A stretch of DNA of 64,000 bases from Lachnospiraceae bacterium (GTDB lineage: Bacteria; Bacillota; Clostridia; Lachnospirales; Lachnospiraceae), in contig JALEIR010000016.1 of NCBI GenBank assembly GCA_022769665.1, forward strand, positions 22,798 through 86,797, written 5' to 3'. The notes beneath the pieces are model-generated. The model was not told where the DNA came from and did not search any database. It saw only the letters and a list, made by a program, of their open reading frames with translations. Below are positions 1 to 10,665 of this stretch, piece after piece (the first letter of the stretch is position 1; each line of letters starts with the position of its first letter). The position numbers and the translations under genes are program-made.

Positions 1-1
1 T

Positions 2-1270
2 TCCGGACTGCAATATGCTGAAGAACACGGATTGGATTATGTGAATGCCATGCTGGAGACCAACATTGGCTATATACTGGTGAGAATGAGATGCTATCGG
101 GAGGCTGCGTCAAGGTATGAGCATGCCAAGCAGCTTTTTGAACAGTCGAAAGACAGCTACAGTCATATCTATAATCTGGCGGTTGTTATGATTTACAGCG
201 GTAGCTGTTACCTGAAACTGCAGCAACCGGAGCAGGCTTTCGCCCTGTTGGACAGGCTGGAAAAGCTGAGGCAGGAATTTTCGGACAGAGCTTTTCCCGA
301 TATTGAGATGCTGATTTTTCAGGCGGAATGCATTGCCGAGCGGGGAAACAGTGACAATCTTTGCCAATGCATAGACGGTATTTTGGAACGGCTTCGCAAA
401 ATGAAAGATATCGCACAGGTAGGGGACTGCCTGAGCAACATTGCGGAACTGTTGTTAAAGACCGGGCAATATGAGCGTCTGGATGAGTTTTTTGACATTA
501 TTGACGACAGAGGACTGGATAAACAGCCGATGCTGGCAATGGACTTATATTCTGTCAGAAGAAACCTCCTTTTGCACCAAAACAGAACGGAGGAGTATCT
601 GCAACACACAAAAAGATATTTTTCCGTGTATGAACAGGACAGACAGAATAACAGACAGCTGACGGCGAGAGTTATGGAACTGCGGGATAAGCTTAAAAGC
701 ATGGAAACGGAGCAGGAAAAGATGTACGACTATAATCGGCATCTGAAGAATATGGCACTTTATGATTCCATGACAAAGCTTGCAAACCGCACATTCCTGA
801 ACGAATATATTTCGGAAAAATTTGAGGAAGCACGGCGTGAGAATAAACTCCTGGGTGTGGAACTGATGGATATAGATTGTTTTAAGCAGTATAATGATAC
901 ATACGGCCATCTGGCGGGCGACACCTGTATTGAGGCGGTTGCGGGTGTTTTGAGAGAGCTTCATTGTGACAATATATTTTGCAGCCGATACGGCGGAGAT
1001 GAGTTTATGATTGTATACAGTGATATGTCATTGAACGAAATCACAGAAACAGCCGGGAAAATACAAAGCCGGGTGAGAGAATTGGCGATTCCGCATAAGG
1101 CATCGGAGTGTGGAGATGTGGTTACGGTGAGTCAGGGAGTCTTTATCAGGCAGCCAGAGGAACAGAATCGGGAATGGGATTTCAATGCGCAGGCGGATAT
1201 CGCATTGTATCATGTAAAAAGAGATGGAAGAAACAGTTACAGAATTGAGACAGAGTTTTCGGAAGTGTAA
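2..1270 (+). CDS. GGDEF-domain protein (putative diguanylate cyclase) with helical-repeat N-terminus, 5' end outside window
   Basis: The reading frame is open from the first bases of the window, so the true start lies upstream. The visible N-terminal ~210 residues are helical and TPR-like (pairs of amphipathic helices with A/Y/L spacing), probably a sensory or interaction module. A short coiled-coil linker follows, then a C-terminal GGDEF domain (about residues 240-405) with an intact active-site loop YGGDEF and the upstream DIDCFKQYND metal/substrate segment. This predicts synthesis of cyclic di-GMP from two GTP. The RxxD inhibitory site expected just before the GGDEF loop is not seen (CDNI there), so product inhibition may be absent. 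The protein looks cytosolic in the visible part. The input signal is unknown. Confidence 0.85.
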   Translation, partial: SGLQYAEEHGLDYVNAMLETNIGYILVRMRCYREAASRYEHAKQLFEQSKDSYSHIYNLAVVMIYSGSCYLKLQQPEQAFALLDRLEKLRQEFSDRAFPDIEMLIFQAECIAERGNSDNLCQCIDGILERLRKMKDIAQVGDCLSNIAELLLKTGQYERLDEFFDIIDDRGLDKQPMLAMDLYSVRRNLLLHQNRTEEYLQHTKRYFSVYEQDRQNNRQLTARVMELRDKLKSMETEQEKMYDYNRHLKNMALYDSMTKLANRTFLNEYISEKFEEARRENKLLGVELMDIDCFKQYNDTYGHLAGDTCIEAVAGVLRELHCDNIFCSRYGGDEFMIVYSDMSLNEITETAGKIQSRVRELAIPHKASECGDVVTVSQGVFIRQPEEQNREWDFNAQADIALYHVKRDGRNSYRIETEFSEV

Positions 1271-1291
1271 CGATATGCGGAGGACGAAGGA

Positions 1292-2485
1292 ATGTTGGTT
1301 CAAAAATATAGGGATATGTTGAAACAAAAATCGGTTATCAGACAGCTTTCCGAGTTTGCGACAGCGAGAGGAAAAGAAATCGGATATGAGAATGTGTTTG
1401 ATTACAGTCTGGGAAATCCGTCAGTTCCCGTTCCGAAGGAATTTACCGACACAATGATTCATATGCTTTCTACCAGGGAATCCAATGAGCTTCACGGCTA
1501 CAGTCCTAACCCCGGAATTACAAGTGTGCGGGAAGCGGTAGCTGCATCTCTGGAAAAGCGTTTCGGACTTCCGTATCGCAAAGAACATATCTTCATGGCG
1601 TCCGGCGCTGCGGGAGCGCTGGCTCATGCTTTCCGTCTGGTGACGGAGCCGGGAGATGAGATATTGACTTTTGCTCCGTTTTTTCCCGAATATCATCCCT
1701 ATGTGGATTTGACCGGAGCGGTGTTAAAGGTAGTTCCGCCGGAGACGGAAAGCTTTCAGATTCATTTTGACAAGTTTGAGGAGATGCTGACGGAGAAGGT
1801 GATGGCGGTATTGATCAATACGCCGAATAATCCTTCCGGAGTGGTATATTCCGAAGATACTTTGAAAAAGCTGGCAGATATATTGAGAAGGAAATCTTCG
1901 GAATACGGACACGACATTTTCCTGATATCGGATGAACCTTACCGGGAAATTGTATTCGGCGGCGGGAAAGCTCCCTGCGTGTCCGCATTCTATGACAATA
2001 CCATCATGTGCTATTCGTTTTCAAAATCCCTTTCTCTGCCGGGAGAGAGAATCGGCTATGTGGCAGTCAATCCCCGCTGTAAATATGCGGAGGAAATGGT
2101 AAACATGTGTGTTCAGATTTCCAGGGGAACAGGGCATAATTGTCCGCCTTCCATCATTCAGCTTGCTGTGGCGCAGGTCCTTGACAAAACAGCGGATTTA
2201 AGTGTCTATGAGACAAATATGAATCTGATCTACCATGAACTTGTGGATTTAGGCTTTACCTGCGTCAAACCGGGAGGTACTTTCTATATTTTCCCCAAGG
2301 CTCTTGAGGAAGATGCCAAGGTATTTTGCCAAAAGGCGTTGAAATACGATTTGATTCTGGTTCCCGGAGATACCTTCGGCGCGCCGGGATTTTTCCGCAT
2401 GGCGTATTGCATTGATACGGAAAAGGTGAAGCGTTCGTTTGCGGCGCTCAGAAGATTTGTGAAGGAAGAGTACGGAAATATATAA
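1292..2485 (+). CDS. Pyridoxal-phosphate-dependent aminotransferase, class I/II
   Basis: A 397-residue fold-type I aminotransferase. Visible family marks are the N-terminal FDYSLGNPSVP segment, the NTPNNPSG motif near residue 175, the SDEPY aspartate that contacts the PLP ring nitrogen near residue 210, and the SFSKSLSLPGERIGY segment holding the Schiff-base lysine near residue 244. Such enzymes transfer amino groups between amino acids and 2-oxo acids in the cytosol; the exact substrate (aspartate, aromatic or other) cannot be told from sequence. The ATG follows a GGAGG at 1279-1283. It lies 21 bases after the GGDEF gene and may be co-transcribed with it. Confidence 0.85.
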   Translation: MLVQKYRDMLKQKSVIRQLSEFATARGKEIGYENVFDYSLGNPSVPVPKEFTDTMIHMLSTRESNELHGYSPNPGITSVREAVAASLEKRFGLPYRKEHIFMASGAAGALAHAFRLVTEPGDEILTFAPFFPEYHPYVDLTGAVLKVVPPETESFQIHFDKFEEMLTEKVMAVLINTPNNPSGVVYSEDTLKKLADILRRKSSEYGHDIFLISDEPYREIVFGGGKAPCVSAFYDNTIMCYSFSKSLSLPGERIGYVAVNPRCKYAEEMVNMCVQISRGTGHNCPPSIIQLAVAQVLDKTADLSVYETNMNLIYHELVDLGFTCVKPGGTFYIFPKALEEDAKVFCQKALKYDLILVPGDTFGAPGFFRMAYCIDTEKVKRSFAALRRFVKEEYGNI

Positions 2486-2518
2486 AATATAGAATAGAAA
2501 AGAAATGGAGCAATAAAA

Positions 2519-3373
2519 ATGGTGGAATTGATTAAGGCAATTATTTACGGTATTGTGGAGGGGATTACGGAGTGGCTTCCAATCAGCAGCACCGGACATT
2601 TGATTCTGGTGGAGCAGTTAATCCCTTTTGAAGGAACAAGCGAAGGTTTCTTTGATATGTTTGACGTGGTGATCCAACTGGGAGCGATTATGGCAGTGGT
2701 GGTATTGTTCTGGAAACAGATATGGCCCTTTGCCCTGACAAAAAAGTCCAGAGAAGGAAAGACCGGAATCGGTTCCTATTTTAAGGCGGATATCTGGAGC
2801 TTGTGGTTTAAGATACTGGTGTCCTGTGTACCTGCCGCTGTCATCGGAGTTTTGTTTGACGATTTATTTAACAGATTGTTCTATAATCCGGTTTGTGTGG
2901 CTTTGGCGCTGGTAATATTCGGTATAGCATTCATAATCATTGAGAACAGAAATAAGAACCGAAACCCTAAAGTGACATCGCTGTCGGAGATTACTTATAC
3001 TACGGCTCTTTTGATTGGTATTTTTCAGGTAATAGCTGCAATCTTTCCGGGTACATCCCGTTCCGGAGCCACAATTGTGGGAGCATTGTTAATCGGTGTG
3101 TCACGAACAGTCGCTGCGGAATATACCTTTTTCCTGGCAATTCCGGTTATGCTGGGTGCCAGCCTCTTAAAGATTGTAAAGTTCGGATTCTCCTTTACAT
3201 CTCTGGAGCTTGTATTACTGTTGCTCGGTACTGTGGTTTCCTTCCTGGTATCGCTGTTTGTGCTTCGCTTCCTGATGAGTTATATCAAAAAGCATGATTT
3301 TAAAGTATTCGGCTGGTACCGAATTGTGCTGGGTATCATTGTGCTGGCATATTTCGGATTGATTGCGGCATAG
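2519..3373 (+). CDS. uppP: Undecaprenyl-diphosphatase UppP/BacA
   Basis: A 284-residue polytopic membrane protein of the BacA/UppP family, which dephosphorylates undecaprenyl pyrophosphate to recycle the lipid carrier of peptidoglycan and other wall polymers; overexpression in known members gives bacitracin resistance. Both signature regions are present: GIVEGITEWLPISSTGHL near residue 12 (with the catalytic glutamates and serine) and PGTSRSGATI near residue 177. Length is normal. The ATG is preceded by GGAG at 2507-2510. It follows the aminotransferase gene by 33 bases and ends before a new promoter. Confidence 0.96.
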   Translation: MVELIKAIIYGIVEGITEWLPISSTGHLILVEQLIPFEGTSEGFFDMFDVVIQLGAIMAVVVLFWKQIWPFALTKKSREGKTGIGSYFKADIWSLWFKILVSCVPAAVIGVLFDDLFNRLFYNPVCVALALVIFGIAFIIIENRNKNRNPKVTSLSEITYTTALLIGIFQVIAAIFPGTSRSGATIVGALLIGVSRTVAAEYTFFLAIPVMLGASLLKIVKFGFSFTSLELVLLLLGTVVSFLVSLFVLRFLMSYIKKHDFKVFGWYRIVLGIIVLAYFGLIAA

Positions 3374-3388
3374 TGAAATCCCGCAGTG

Positions 3389-3417
3389 TTGACAATTTGC
3401 AAAAAAAAGAATAAACT
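3389..3417 (+). promoter_or_regulatory. Sigma-A promoter for the Lys/Ala-rich gene
   Basis: The -35 box TTGACA (3389-3394) and -10 box TAAACT (3412-3417) are separated by 17 bases, which include an A-rich spacer. A small hairpin (CTGTC-GGT-GACAG, 3416-3428) lies at the expected transcript start. The -35 is a perfect consensus match. Confidence 0.6.
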
Positions 3418-3486
3418 GTCGGTGACAGGATAGGCCTGTTGAGGAGAAAAATTTATCTAGCAACCGTAAGAAGGGAGAAAAGTTTT

Positions 3487-3906
3487 ATGGCAGCAACAAA
3501 GAAAGTAACCGCAAAACCCGTAGTGAAGGCTACCGAGGCAGCCGTTAAGACCACCGCACCCAAGACTGAAGAGAAGAAGACAGAAGTTAAGACAGCGGAG
3601 AAAAAGGCTGAGGTAACCCCTGTAGAGAAGAAGGAAGTAAAGCCTGCAGAGAAGAAGCCTGTGGCTAAGAAGGCACCTGCAAAGAAAACTGTTAAGAAAG
3701 CAGAATTAAAGTCTGCTGTATATGTTCAGTTTGCCGGAAAGTCTTATGCACAGGAGGATCTGATTAAGATTGCAAAGGACGTATGGAAATATGACCTGAA
3801 GCAGAAGGCAGGAGATTTAACCAGTGTTGAACTTTACGTAAAGCCTGAGGAGAGCATGGTTTATTACGTTATGAACAAAGAGTTCACCGGCAGCTTCTAT
3901 ATCTAA
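3487..3906 (+). CDS. Small protein with Lys/Ala-rich tail, DUF6465-like
   Basis: The ATG at 3487 is chosen because AAGGGAG lies just upstream; a longer frame starting at 3439 has no ribosome site. The 139-residue product has two parts: residues ~1-75 are low-complexity, made of Lys, Ala, Pro, Glu and Thr with repeated KK-A/E units like histone H1 or a flexible tether, and residues ~76-139 are a compact alpha/beta domain beginning VYVQFAGKSYAQEDL and ending FTGSFYI. The domain resembles the DUF6465 family that I recall from Lachnospiraceae; no function is established. Codon use is strongly biased to a few codons, like dnaK in this window, hinting at high expression. It has its own promoter. 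Confidence 0.75.
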   Translation: MAATKKVTAKPVVKATEAAVKTTAPKTEEKKTEVKTAEKKAEVTPVEKKEVKPAEKKPVAKKAPAKKTVKKAELKSAVYVQFAGKSYAQEDLIKIAKDVWKYDLKQKAGDLTSVELYVKPEESMVYYVMNKEFTGSFYI

Positions 3907-3987
3907 AAGATATATAAGCGTAAGTTCCCTCGATAGGGGAAAATGTAAGCACGGAATATCAGGTAATACATATTTACAATATGCAAA

Positions 3988-4025
3988 AGAAGACCCCAGA
4001 GTGAAATGACGCCTTGGGGTCTTCT
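3988..4025 (+). terminator. Intergenic hairpin, weak terminator candidate
   Basis: An 11-bp perfect stem (AGAAGACCCCA at 3988-3998 with TGGGGTCTTCT at 4015-4025) follows the Lys/Ala-rich gene. On the + strand there is no clear T-run after it; on the - strand it is followed by TTTTG. It may end the upstream transcript inefficiently or act as a 3' stabiliser. Confidence 0.5.
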
Positions 4026-4054
4026 GATTAAAAAGAACTTTATGGGAGTAATGA

Positions 4055-5443
4055 ATGCGTCAAAAATCAGAAAAAATATTTTTTATGATATATATGTTGG
4101 GGTTTTTGGTTATGGCATTGTCTATAGCGCTGTTTCAGCCTTTAGCAGATACGCCGCCTCTTTACCCCAATCCGCCGGATGAGCATGCCAGATATCTGGT
4201 AGCCAAATATATTTGTGAACACGGAGTCATTCCCACCGGCTTTGAGGAGGAAATCAGGATTCCGGGTTACGGTTTCTCTTATGCACTTTATAATGCTTTT
4301 CCCTATATTATTCAGGGATATGTTATGCGCTTTGTGAGTCTTTTTACGGATTCTGAGATTGCTTTGCTTTATACTGCAAGAGGAGTGAATGTCCTTTTCG
4401 GAATGCTTATGGCAGCAGTGGTGTACTTAATCGGCAGACGGCTTTTTCGGGACAGGCGTTTCCGGTGGCTCTTTTGCTTCGCCGTGACATATCTGCCTGA
4501 GAACATTTTTATACATACTTATGTAAACAGCGATTCCTGCTGTATGCTTTCAACGGCAATGATGTTTTATGCTTTAATCTGCAGCTATCAGGATGGGTTT
4601 ACCATGTCAAACCGGTTATGGCTCAGCGGGGGAATTATTCTCTGTGCACTTTCTTATTACAATGCATACGGATATATTTTAAGCAGCATATTACTGTTCG
4701 TGGCATACTTTTTAGACAAAAAGGACGGACATTGGACTTACCGCTGGAAGGATATGCTGAAACAGGGGTGTTTTATCAGTGCTGTGGTTCTGTTGGGAAT
4801 CAGCTGGTGGTTCATCAGAAGCTATATTGTTTTGGACGGAGATATTCTGGGACTGAAGACCAGAAGAATATTGTCAGAACAGTATGCTGTTGAGTCGGTG
4901 AATCCGTTGACAATGTGTACCTACCGTGATATGGGTTATTCTGTGTGGGAAATGATGTCAGAGAATCATACCTTGAAGGAAGCGTTTAACACTTTTATTG
5001 CGGTGTATGGCTCAATGAGCATTTACGGTTCTCAATGGACCTACCCGTTTTACAAGGTTTTTATATCCGTGGGTGTCCTGGGGTGCTTCTGTTGCCTGTT
5101 TGACAAAAAGCATGGTGAAAAACCCGGATGGAAAAAGATATTCTTTCATATCAACATGTGGTTTTGTATTCTGATGCCCCTGTTCCTGATGATATATTAT
5201 GCTTATACCACAGACTATCAGCATCAGGGGAGATATCTTTTGCCGGCGCTCGTGCCATTAATGTATTATTCGGTCAGGGGAATAAAAAGGCTTGCAGATT
5301 TGCGTATGGGAAAATGGAAGCTGCCTGAGGTTCTGGTAAATATAGGAGTCGGATGCTGTATTGTGATTATTTTGATAGCGGCAGTTAACATGATTTATTT
5401 TCATGCACTTCCGATGTACTTGGAAACGGGGCTTGTGCTGTAA
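4055..5443 (+). CDS. Polytopic membrane protein, DUF2142-like (possible GT-C glycosyltransferase)
   Basis: A 462-residue protein with roughly ten hydrophobic spans. The first extracellular loop after TM1 carries PPDEHARYLVAKYI near residue 42, the arrangement seen in DUF2142 membrane proteins and in other GT-C enzymes, where a loop-1 acidic residue is catalytic. GT-C enzymes use polyprenyl-phosphate sugars to build surface glycans on the outer face of the membrane; this activity is inferred, not shown. The ATG at 4055 is placed by GGGAG at 4044-4048. It stands alone, between an envelope gene group and the heat-shock operon, so its partner pathway is not evident. Confidence 0.7.
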   Translation: MRQKSEKIFFMIYMLGFLVMALSIALFQPLADTPPLYPNPPDEHARYLVAKYICEHGVIPTGFEEEIRIPGYGFSYALYNAFPYIIQGYVMRFVSLFTDSEIALLYTARGVNVLFGMLMAAVVYLIGRRLFRDRRFRWLFCFAVTYLPENIFIHTYVNSDSCCMLSTAMMFYALICSYQDGFTMSNRLWLSGGIILCALSYYNAYGYILSSILLFVAYFLDKKDGHWTYRWKDMLKQGCFISAVVLLGISWWFIRSYIVLDGDILGLKTRRILSEQYAVESVNPLTMCTYRDMGYSVWEMMSENHTLKEAFNTFIAVYGSMSIYGSQWTYPFYKVFISVGVLGCFCCLFDKKHGEKPGWKKIFFHINMWFCILMPLFLMIYYAYTTDYQHQGRYLLPALVPLMYYSVRGIKRLADLRMGKWKLPEVLVNIGVGCCIVIILIAAVNMIYFHALPMYLETGLVL

Positions 5444-5498
5444 CAGCATGAGGTCCCGTTTTTTAGATTTATTTAAGAATTATTTTCCGTAAAATCAG

Positions 5499-5527
5499 TT
5501 GACAATATATATCCTTAGTGCTATTTT
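5499..5527 (+). promoter_or_regulatory. Sigma-A promoter of the hrcA-dnaK operon
   Basis: TTGACA (5499-5504) and TATTTT (5522-5527) are spaced by 17 bases. The promoter lies immediately upstream of the CIRCE operator, the usual layout for HrcA-repressed chaperone operons. Confidence 0.8.
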
Positions 5528-5541
5528 AGGTTTAGTAAATG

Positions 5542-5568
5542 TTAGCACTCTTCTGAGTCGAGTGCTAA
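5542..5568 (+). promoter_or_regulatory. CIRCE operator (HrcA binding site)
   Basis: A perfect inverted repeat TTAGCACTC (5542-5550), nine-base spacer, GAGTGCTAA (5560-5568). This is the full consensus CIRCE element. It sits at the transcript start of hrcA, so HrcA represses its own operon and releases it on heat or folding stress. Confidence 0.97.
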
Positions 5569-5590
5569 TAACAGAGAGGGAGGTGCTGAA

Positions 5591-6628
5591 ATGGAACTGG
5601 ATGAACGAAAAAAGAAAATTCTGCAGGCAGTCATCCGCAATTACCTGGAAACGGGAGAACCGGTTGGCAGCAGAACCATTTCAAAGTACACCGACCTGAA
5701 TCTGAGTTCAGCTACAATCCGAAACGAGATGGCCGATTTGGAGGAGATGGGCTATATCCTTCAGCCTCATACTTCGGCAGGCCGAATCCCCTCTGACAAG
5801 GGCTACCGCTTCTATGTGGATGCGCTGATGGAGGAGAAGGAACGGGAAGTCGTGGAAATGAAAGATATGCTGGTGGAGCGTCAGGATAAAATGGAGACGC
5901 TTTTAAAGCAGGTGGCAAAGGTTCTTGCACAGAATACTCAGTATGCCACAATGGTTTCCGCTCCCCAGGTTAAGAGAAATAAACTGAAGTTTATCCAGCT
6001 TTCCAGAGTTGATGCAAATCAGCTCCTTGCCGTTATCGTCGTTGAGGGAAATGTCATTAAAAACAACATTTTAAATGTGAATGTGGATTTATCGGATGAA
6101 ACCCTCTTAAAGCTGAACATTTTACTGAATACCAATCTGAATGGTTTATCCATCGATGAGATTAATCTTGGAATGATATCTGTCATGAAGCAGCAGGCAG
6201 GTATACACAGTGACATTGTGGGTGAGGTTATTGATGCGGTGGCTGAGGCCATAAGAGCCGAGGAGGATTTGGAAATCTACACCAGCGGTACCAACAATAT
6301 TTTCCGTTATCCCGAACTGGCTGACCAGCAGAAAGCCAGCGAACTGATTAATACGTTTGAGGAAAAACAGCTGTTGGGAGAATTGCTGCAGGAGAAACAG
6401 GACGGAGAGGAAAACACAGGCATTCAGGTTTATATCGGTGCCGAGACTCCGGTACAGAGCATGAAGGATTGCAGTGTTGTGACAGCAACTTATGAATTGG
6501 GCGATGGCATGAAGGGTACAATTGGTATTGTGGGTCCCAAACGAATGGATTATGACAAGGTTGTCAGTACACTGAGAACAATACAGACACAACTGGATGA
6601 TTTGTACAGGAAAGATGATGTAAATTAG
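5591..6628 (+). CDS. hrcA: Heat-inducible transcription repressor HrcA
   Basis: A 345-residue HrcA. The N-terminal winged helix (residues ~1-75) includes GSRTISKYTDLNLSSATIRNEM and MGYILQPHTSAGRIPSDKGYR, the family's DNA-binding segments. The remainder forms the GAF-like and dimerisation domains, ending in the IGIVGPKRMDYDKV block. HrcA binds CIRCE and represses class I heat-shock genes; GroEL normally helps it fold. A strong AGGGAGGTG lies six bases before the ATG. The gene is first in the operon and 13 bases upstream of grpE. Confidence 0.98.
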   Translation: MELDERKKKILQAVIRNYLETGEPVGSRTISKYTDLNLSSATIRNEMADLEEMGYILQPHTSAGRIPSDKGYRFYVDALMEEKEREVVEMKDMLVERQDKMETLLKQVAKVLAQNTQYATMVSAPQVKRNKLKFIQLSRVDANQLLAVIVVEGNVIKNNILNVNVDLSDETLLKLNILLNTNLNGLSIDEINLGMISVMKQQAGIHSDIVGEVIDAVAEAIRAEEDLEIYTSGTNNIFRYPELADQQKASELINTFEEKQLLGELLQEKQDGEENTGIQVYIGAETPVQSMKDCSVVTATYELGDGMKGTIGIVGPKRMDYDKVVSTLRTIQTQLDDLYRKDDVN

Positions 6629-6641
6629 AAAGGGCGATAAT

Positions 6642-7355
6642 ATGGCGGAACAGGAAAAGGAAATATTGGAAGAAGAAAACGAACATGCGCAGACAGACGC
6701 GGAAGCGTCGAAGAGTGAGGAATGCAACGCAGACAGCGGTGCGCCGGACAGCGAGGAATGCAGCGCAGACAGCGGGCTGCCGGACAGTGAGGAATGTGCC
6801 GCAGAAAGCGATTGTGATGACTCAGACGAAGAAGAGGAGCCGGAGGACGGAGAGAATGCCAAGAGCTGGTCTGAGAAGCGGGCAGCCAAGAAGCAGGCAA
6901 AGCAGGATAAAAAGTCGGATGCCCTGAAGGAGCAGGTGGATCAACTGCAGGATAAGGTAAAGCGCCAGCTGGCAGAATTCGAAAACTTCCGCAACAGGAC
7001 GGAAAAAGAAAAGTCGGCAATGTTCGAGACGGGTGCAAAAAGCGTCATTGAAAAGATGCTTCCCATAGTTGACAACTTCGAGAGAGGGCTGGCTACCGTG
7101 ACGGAGGATAAAAAAGAAGATCCGTTTGTGGATGGCATGAACCGTGTTTATAAGCAGCTGTTGACTGAGCTTGATAATATCGGCGTGAAGCCCATCGAAG
7201 CGGTGGGACAGGAATTTGACCCGAACCTTCACAATGCAGTGATGCAGGAGGCAAGTGAGGAATATGAATCCGGAGTTGTTGTCCGGGAACTGCAGAAGGG
7301 TTATACTTACCGCGACAGCGTAGTTCGACATTCTATGGTTGTGGTAGCGGAATAG
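6642..7355 (+). CDS. grpE: Nucleotide exchange factor GrpE with repeated acidic N-terminus
   Basis: A 237-residue GrpE, the ADP/ATP exchange factor for DnaK. The conserved part (about residues 90-237) has the long coiled-coil helix followed by the beta-domain, ending in VVVREL-KGY-Y-D-VVRHSMVVV. The first ~90 residues are an unusual, highly acidic extension. It contains three successive 12-residue units beginning SEEC (residues 25-36, 37-48, 49-60), then a run of D/E residues and a basic KKQAKQDKK stretch. The third unit is the most diverged. Acidic GrpE tails are common, but a cysteine-bearing tandem repeat is not something I recognise as standard. It lies between hrcA and dnaK. Confidence 0.96.
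   Translation: MAEQEKEILEEENEHAQTDAEASKSEECNADSGAPDSEECSADSGLPDSEECAAESDCDDSDEEEEPEDGENAKSWSEKRAAKKQAKQDKKSDALKEQVDQLQDKVKRQLAEFENFRNRTEKEKSAMFETGAKSVIEKMLPIVDNFERGLATVTEDKKEDPFVDGMNRVYKQLLTELDNIGVKPIEAVGQEFDPNLHNAVMQEASEEYESGVVVRELQKGYTYRDSVVRHSMVVVAE
6714..6821 (+). repeat. Three 36-bp in-frame tandem repeats in grpE
   Basis: Three units of 36 bases at 6714-6749, 6750-6785 and 6786-6821, each encoding SEEC plus eight mostly acidic or small residues. Length is in multiples of three, so copy number can change without breaking grpE. Confidence 0.85.
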
Positions 7356-7400
7356 AGATATGGAAGCAAGTAAAATTTCAATATAAAAACAAACATGTAG

Positions 7401-9299
<1,899 letters not shown>

Positions 9300-9357
9300 T
9301 GGAATGATTCTTGCACACTCAATATGAGTATGATAAAGTAGTAAAAAAGAATTTGGC

Positions 9358-9390
9358 AACACAGGGTAAGGAATTTCCATACCCTGTGTT
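9358..9390 (+). other. Hairpin in the dnaK-dnaJ spacer
   Basis: AACACAGGGTA (9358-9368) pairs perfectly with TACCCTGTGTT (9380-9390) around an 11-base loop; one mismatch outward the pairing resumes (GG/CC). No T-run follows, so it is more likely an mRNA processing or stability hairpin that lowers dnaJ relative to dnaK than a full terminator. Confidence 0.6.
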
Positions 9391-9414
9391 ACCGCGTATG
9401 AGGTGTATAATACT

Positions 9415-10608
9415 ATGGCAGAGCAGAAACGCGACTACTATGAGGTCCTTGGCGTTGAAAGAAATGCGGACGATGCTGCAATCAAGAAGGCATATCGTGT
9501 GCTGGCAAAGAAGTATCACCCGGATATGAATCCGGGTGATGCTGAGGCCGAAAAGAAGTTTAAAGAGGCCTCCGAGGCATATGCGGTACTGAGTGATTCC
9601 GAAAAGAGACGTCAGTATGATCAATTTGGTCATGCTGCATTTGACGGTGGTGCGGGCGGAGCCGGCGGCTTCGATTTCAGCGGTACCGATTTTAGCGACA
9701 TTTTCGGAGATATTTTCGGTGACTTTTTTGGAGGCGGAAGAAGCCGCAGCCAGAGTAACGGGCCAATGAAGGGAGCAAACCTTCGAACCAGTGTCCGTAT
9801 TACCTTTGAGGAAGCTGTATTCGGCTGTAAGAAGGAAATTGAACTGAATGTAAAGGAAACCTGTAAGACTTGTAACGGTTCCGGTGCAAAGCCGGGTACC
9901 AGTCCTGAGACCTGTTCCAAGTGCGGAGGAAAAGGTCAGGTGGTATTTACACAACAGTCATTTTTCGGTACTGTGCGTAATGTGCAGACCTGTCCTGAGT
10001 GTCAGGGAAGCGGCAAGGTGATTAAGGAGAAATGTTCCGACTGCCACGGCACAGGATACATCCCTATGAAGAAGCGCTATTCTGTGGATATTCCTGCGGG
10101 CATTGACAACGGTCAGTCTACCCGTATGCCCGGACTTGGTGAGCCCGGTGTCAACGGTGGCCCCAGAGGCGATGTGCTTATTGAAGTGATTGTCGGACGT
10201 CATCCCATCTTCCAGAGACAGGATTTTGATATTTATTCTACAGTTCCGGTATCCTTTGCGGTTGCGGCCTTGGGTGGTGAAATCCTGATTGACACGGTAG
10301 ATGGAAAAGTTATCTATGATGTGAAGCCCGGCACGCAGACGGACACAAGAATTCGCCTGAGAGGAAAGGGAGTTCCTTCCTGGAGAAACAAGGATGTTCG
10401 CGGAGACCATTATGTAACTCTTGTGGTGCAGGTTCCCGATAAATTGAGCCATGAGGCGAAAGAGCTTCTGCGCCAGTTTGACGAAATCACGGGAGACACG
10501 CTGAATGCGGCGGCCAAGGCATCCGCGGAGCAGGAACAGAACGGAGATAATAAGGATAACAAGGACAATAACGGCAAGGAAAGCAAGAAAAAGAAGTTCT
10601 GGAAATAA
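9415..10608 (+). CDS. dnaJ: Chaperone protein DnaJ (Hsp40)
   Basis: The ATG at 9415 is preferred over a GTG 12 bases upstream because GAGGTG (9400-9405) sits nine bases before it and the product then begins [14 protein letters not shown] as in other DnaJ proteins. The 397-residue protein has the J domain with HPD (residues ~5-70), a Gly/Phe-rich linker ([16 protein letters not shown]), four CxxCxGxG zinc-binding repeats near residues 145-215, and the two C-terminal client-binding domains. It ends in a Lys/Asp/Asn-rich tail of about 30 residues. It stimulates DnaK ATPase and delivers unfolded clients. Confidence 0.98.
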   Translation: MAEQKRDYYEVLGVERNADDAAIKKAYRVLAKKYHPDMNPGDAEAEKKFKEASEAYAVLSDSEKRRQYDQFGHAAFDGGAGGAGGFDFSGTDFSDIFGDIFGDFFGGGRSRSQSNGPMKGANLRTSVRITFEEAVFGCKKEIELNVKETCKTCNGSGAKPGTSPETCSKCGGKGQVVFTQQSFFGTVRNVQTCPECQGSGKVIKEKCSDCHGTGYIPMKKRYSVDIPAGIDNGQSTRMPGLGEPGVNGGPRGDVLIEVIVGRHPIFQRQDFDIYSTVPVSFAVAALGGEILIDTVDGKVIYDVKPGTQTDTRIRLRGKGVPSWRNKDVRGDHYVTLVVQVPDKLSHEAKELLRQFDEITGDTLNAAAKASAEQEQNGDNKDNKDNNGKESKKKKFWK

Positions 10609-10619
10609 GAATAATGAAA

Positions 10620-10650
10620 GGGTAAGCCGGCAAATCGGCTTGCCCTTTTG
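10620..10650 (+). terminator. Rho-independent terminator after dnaJ
   Basis: GGGTAAGCCG (10620-10629) pairs with CGGCTTGCCC (10636-10645, one G-T pair) around a six-base loop and is followed by TTTTGTTG. It ends the hrcA-grpE-dnaK-dnaJ message, at least partly, six bases before the next ribosome site. Confidence 0.85.
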
Positions 10651-10665
10651 TTGTTGGGGAGAAAA

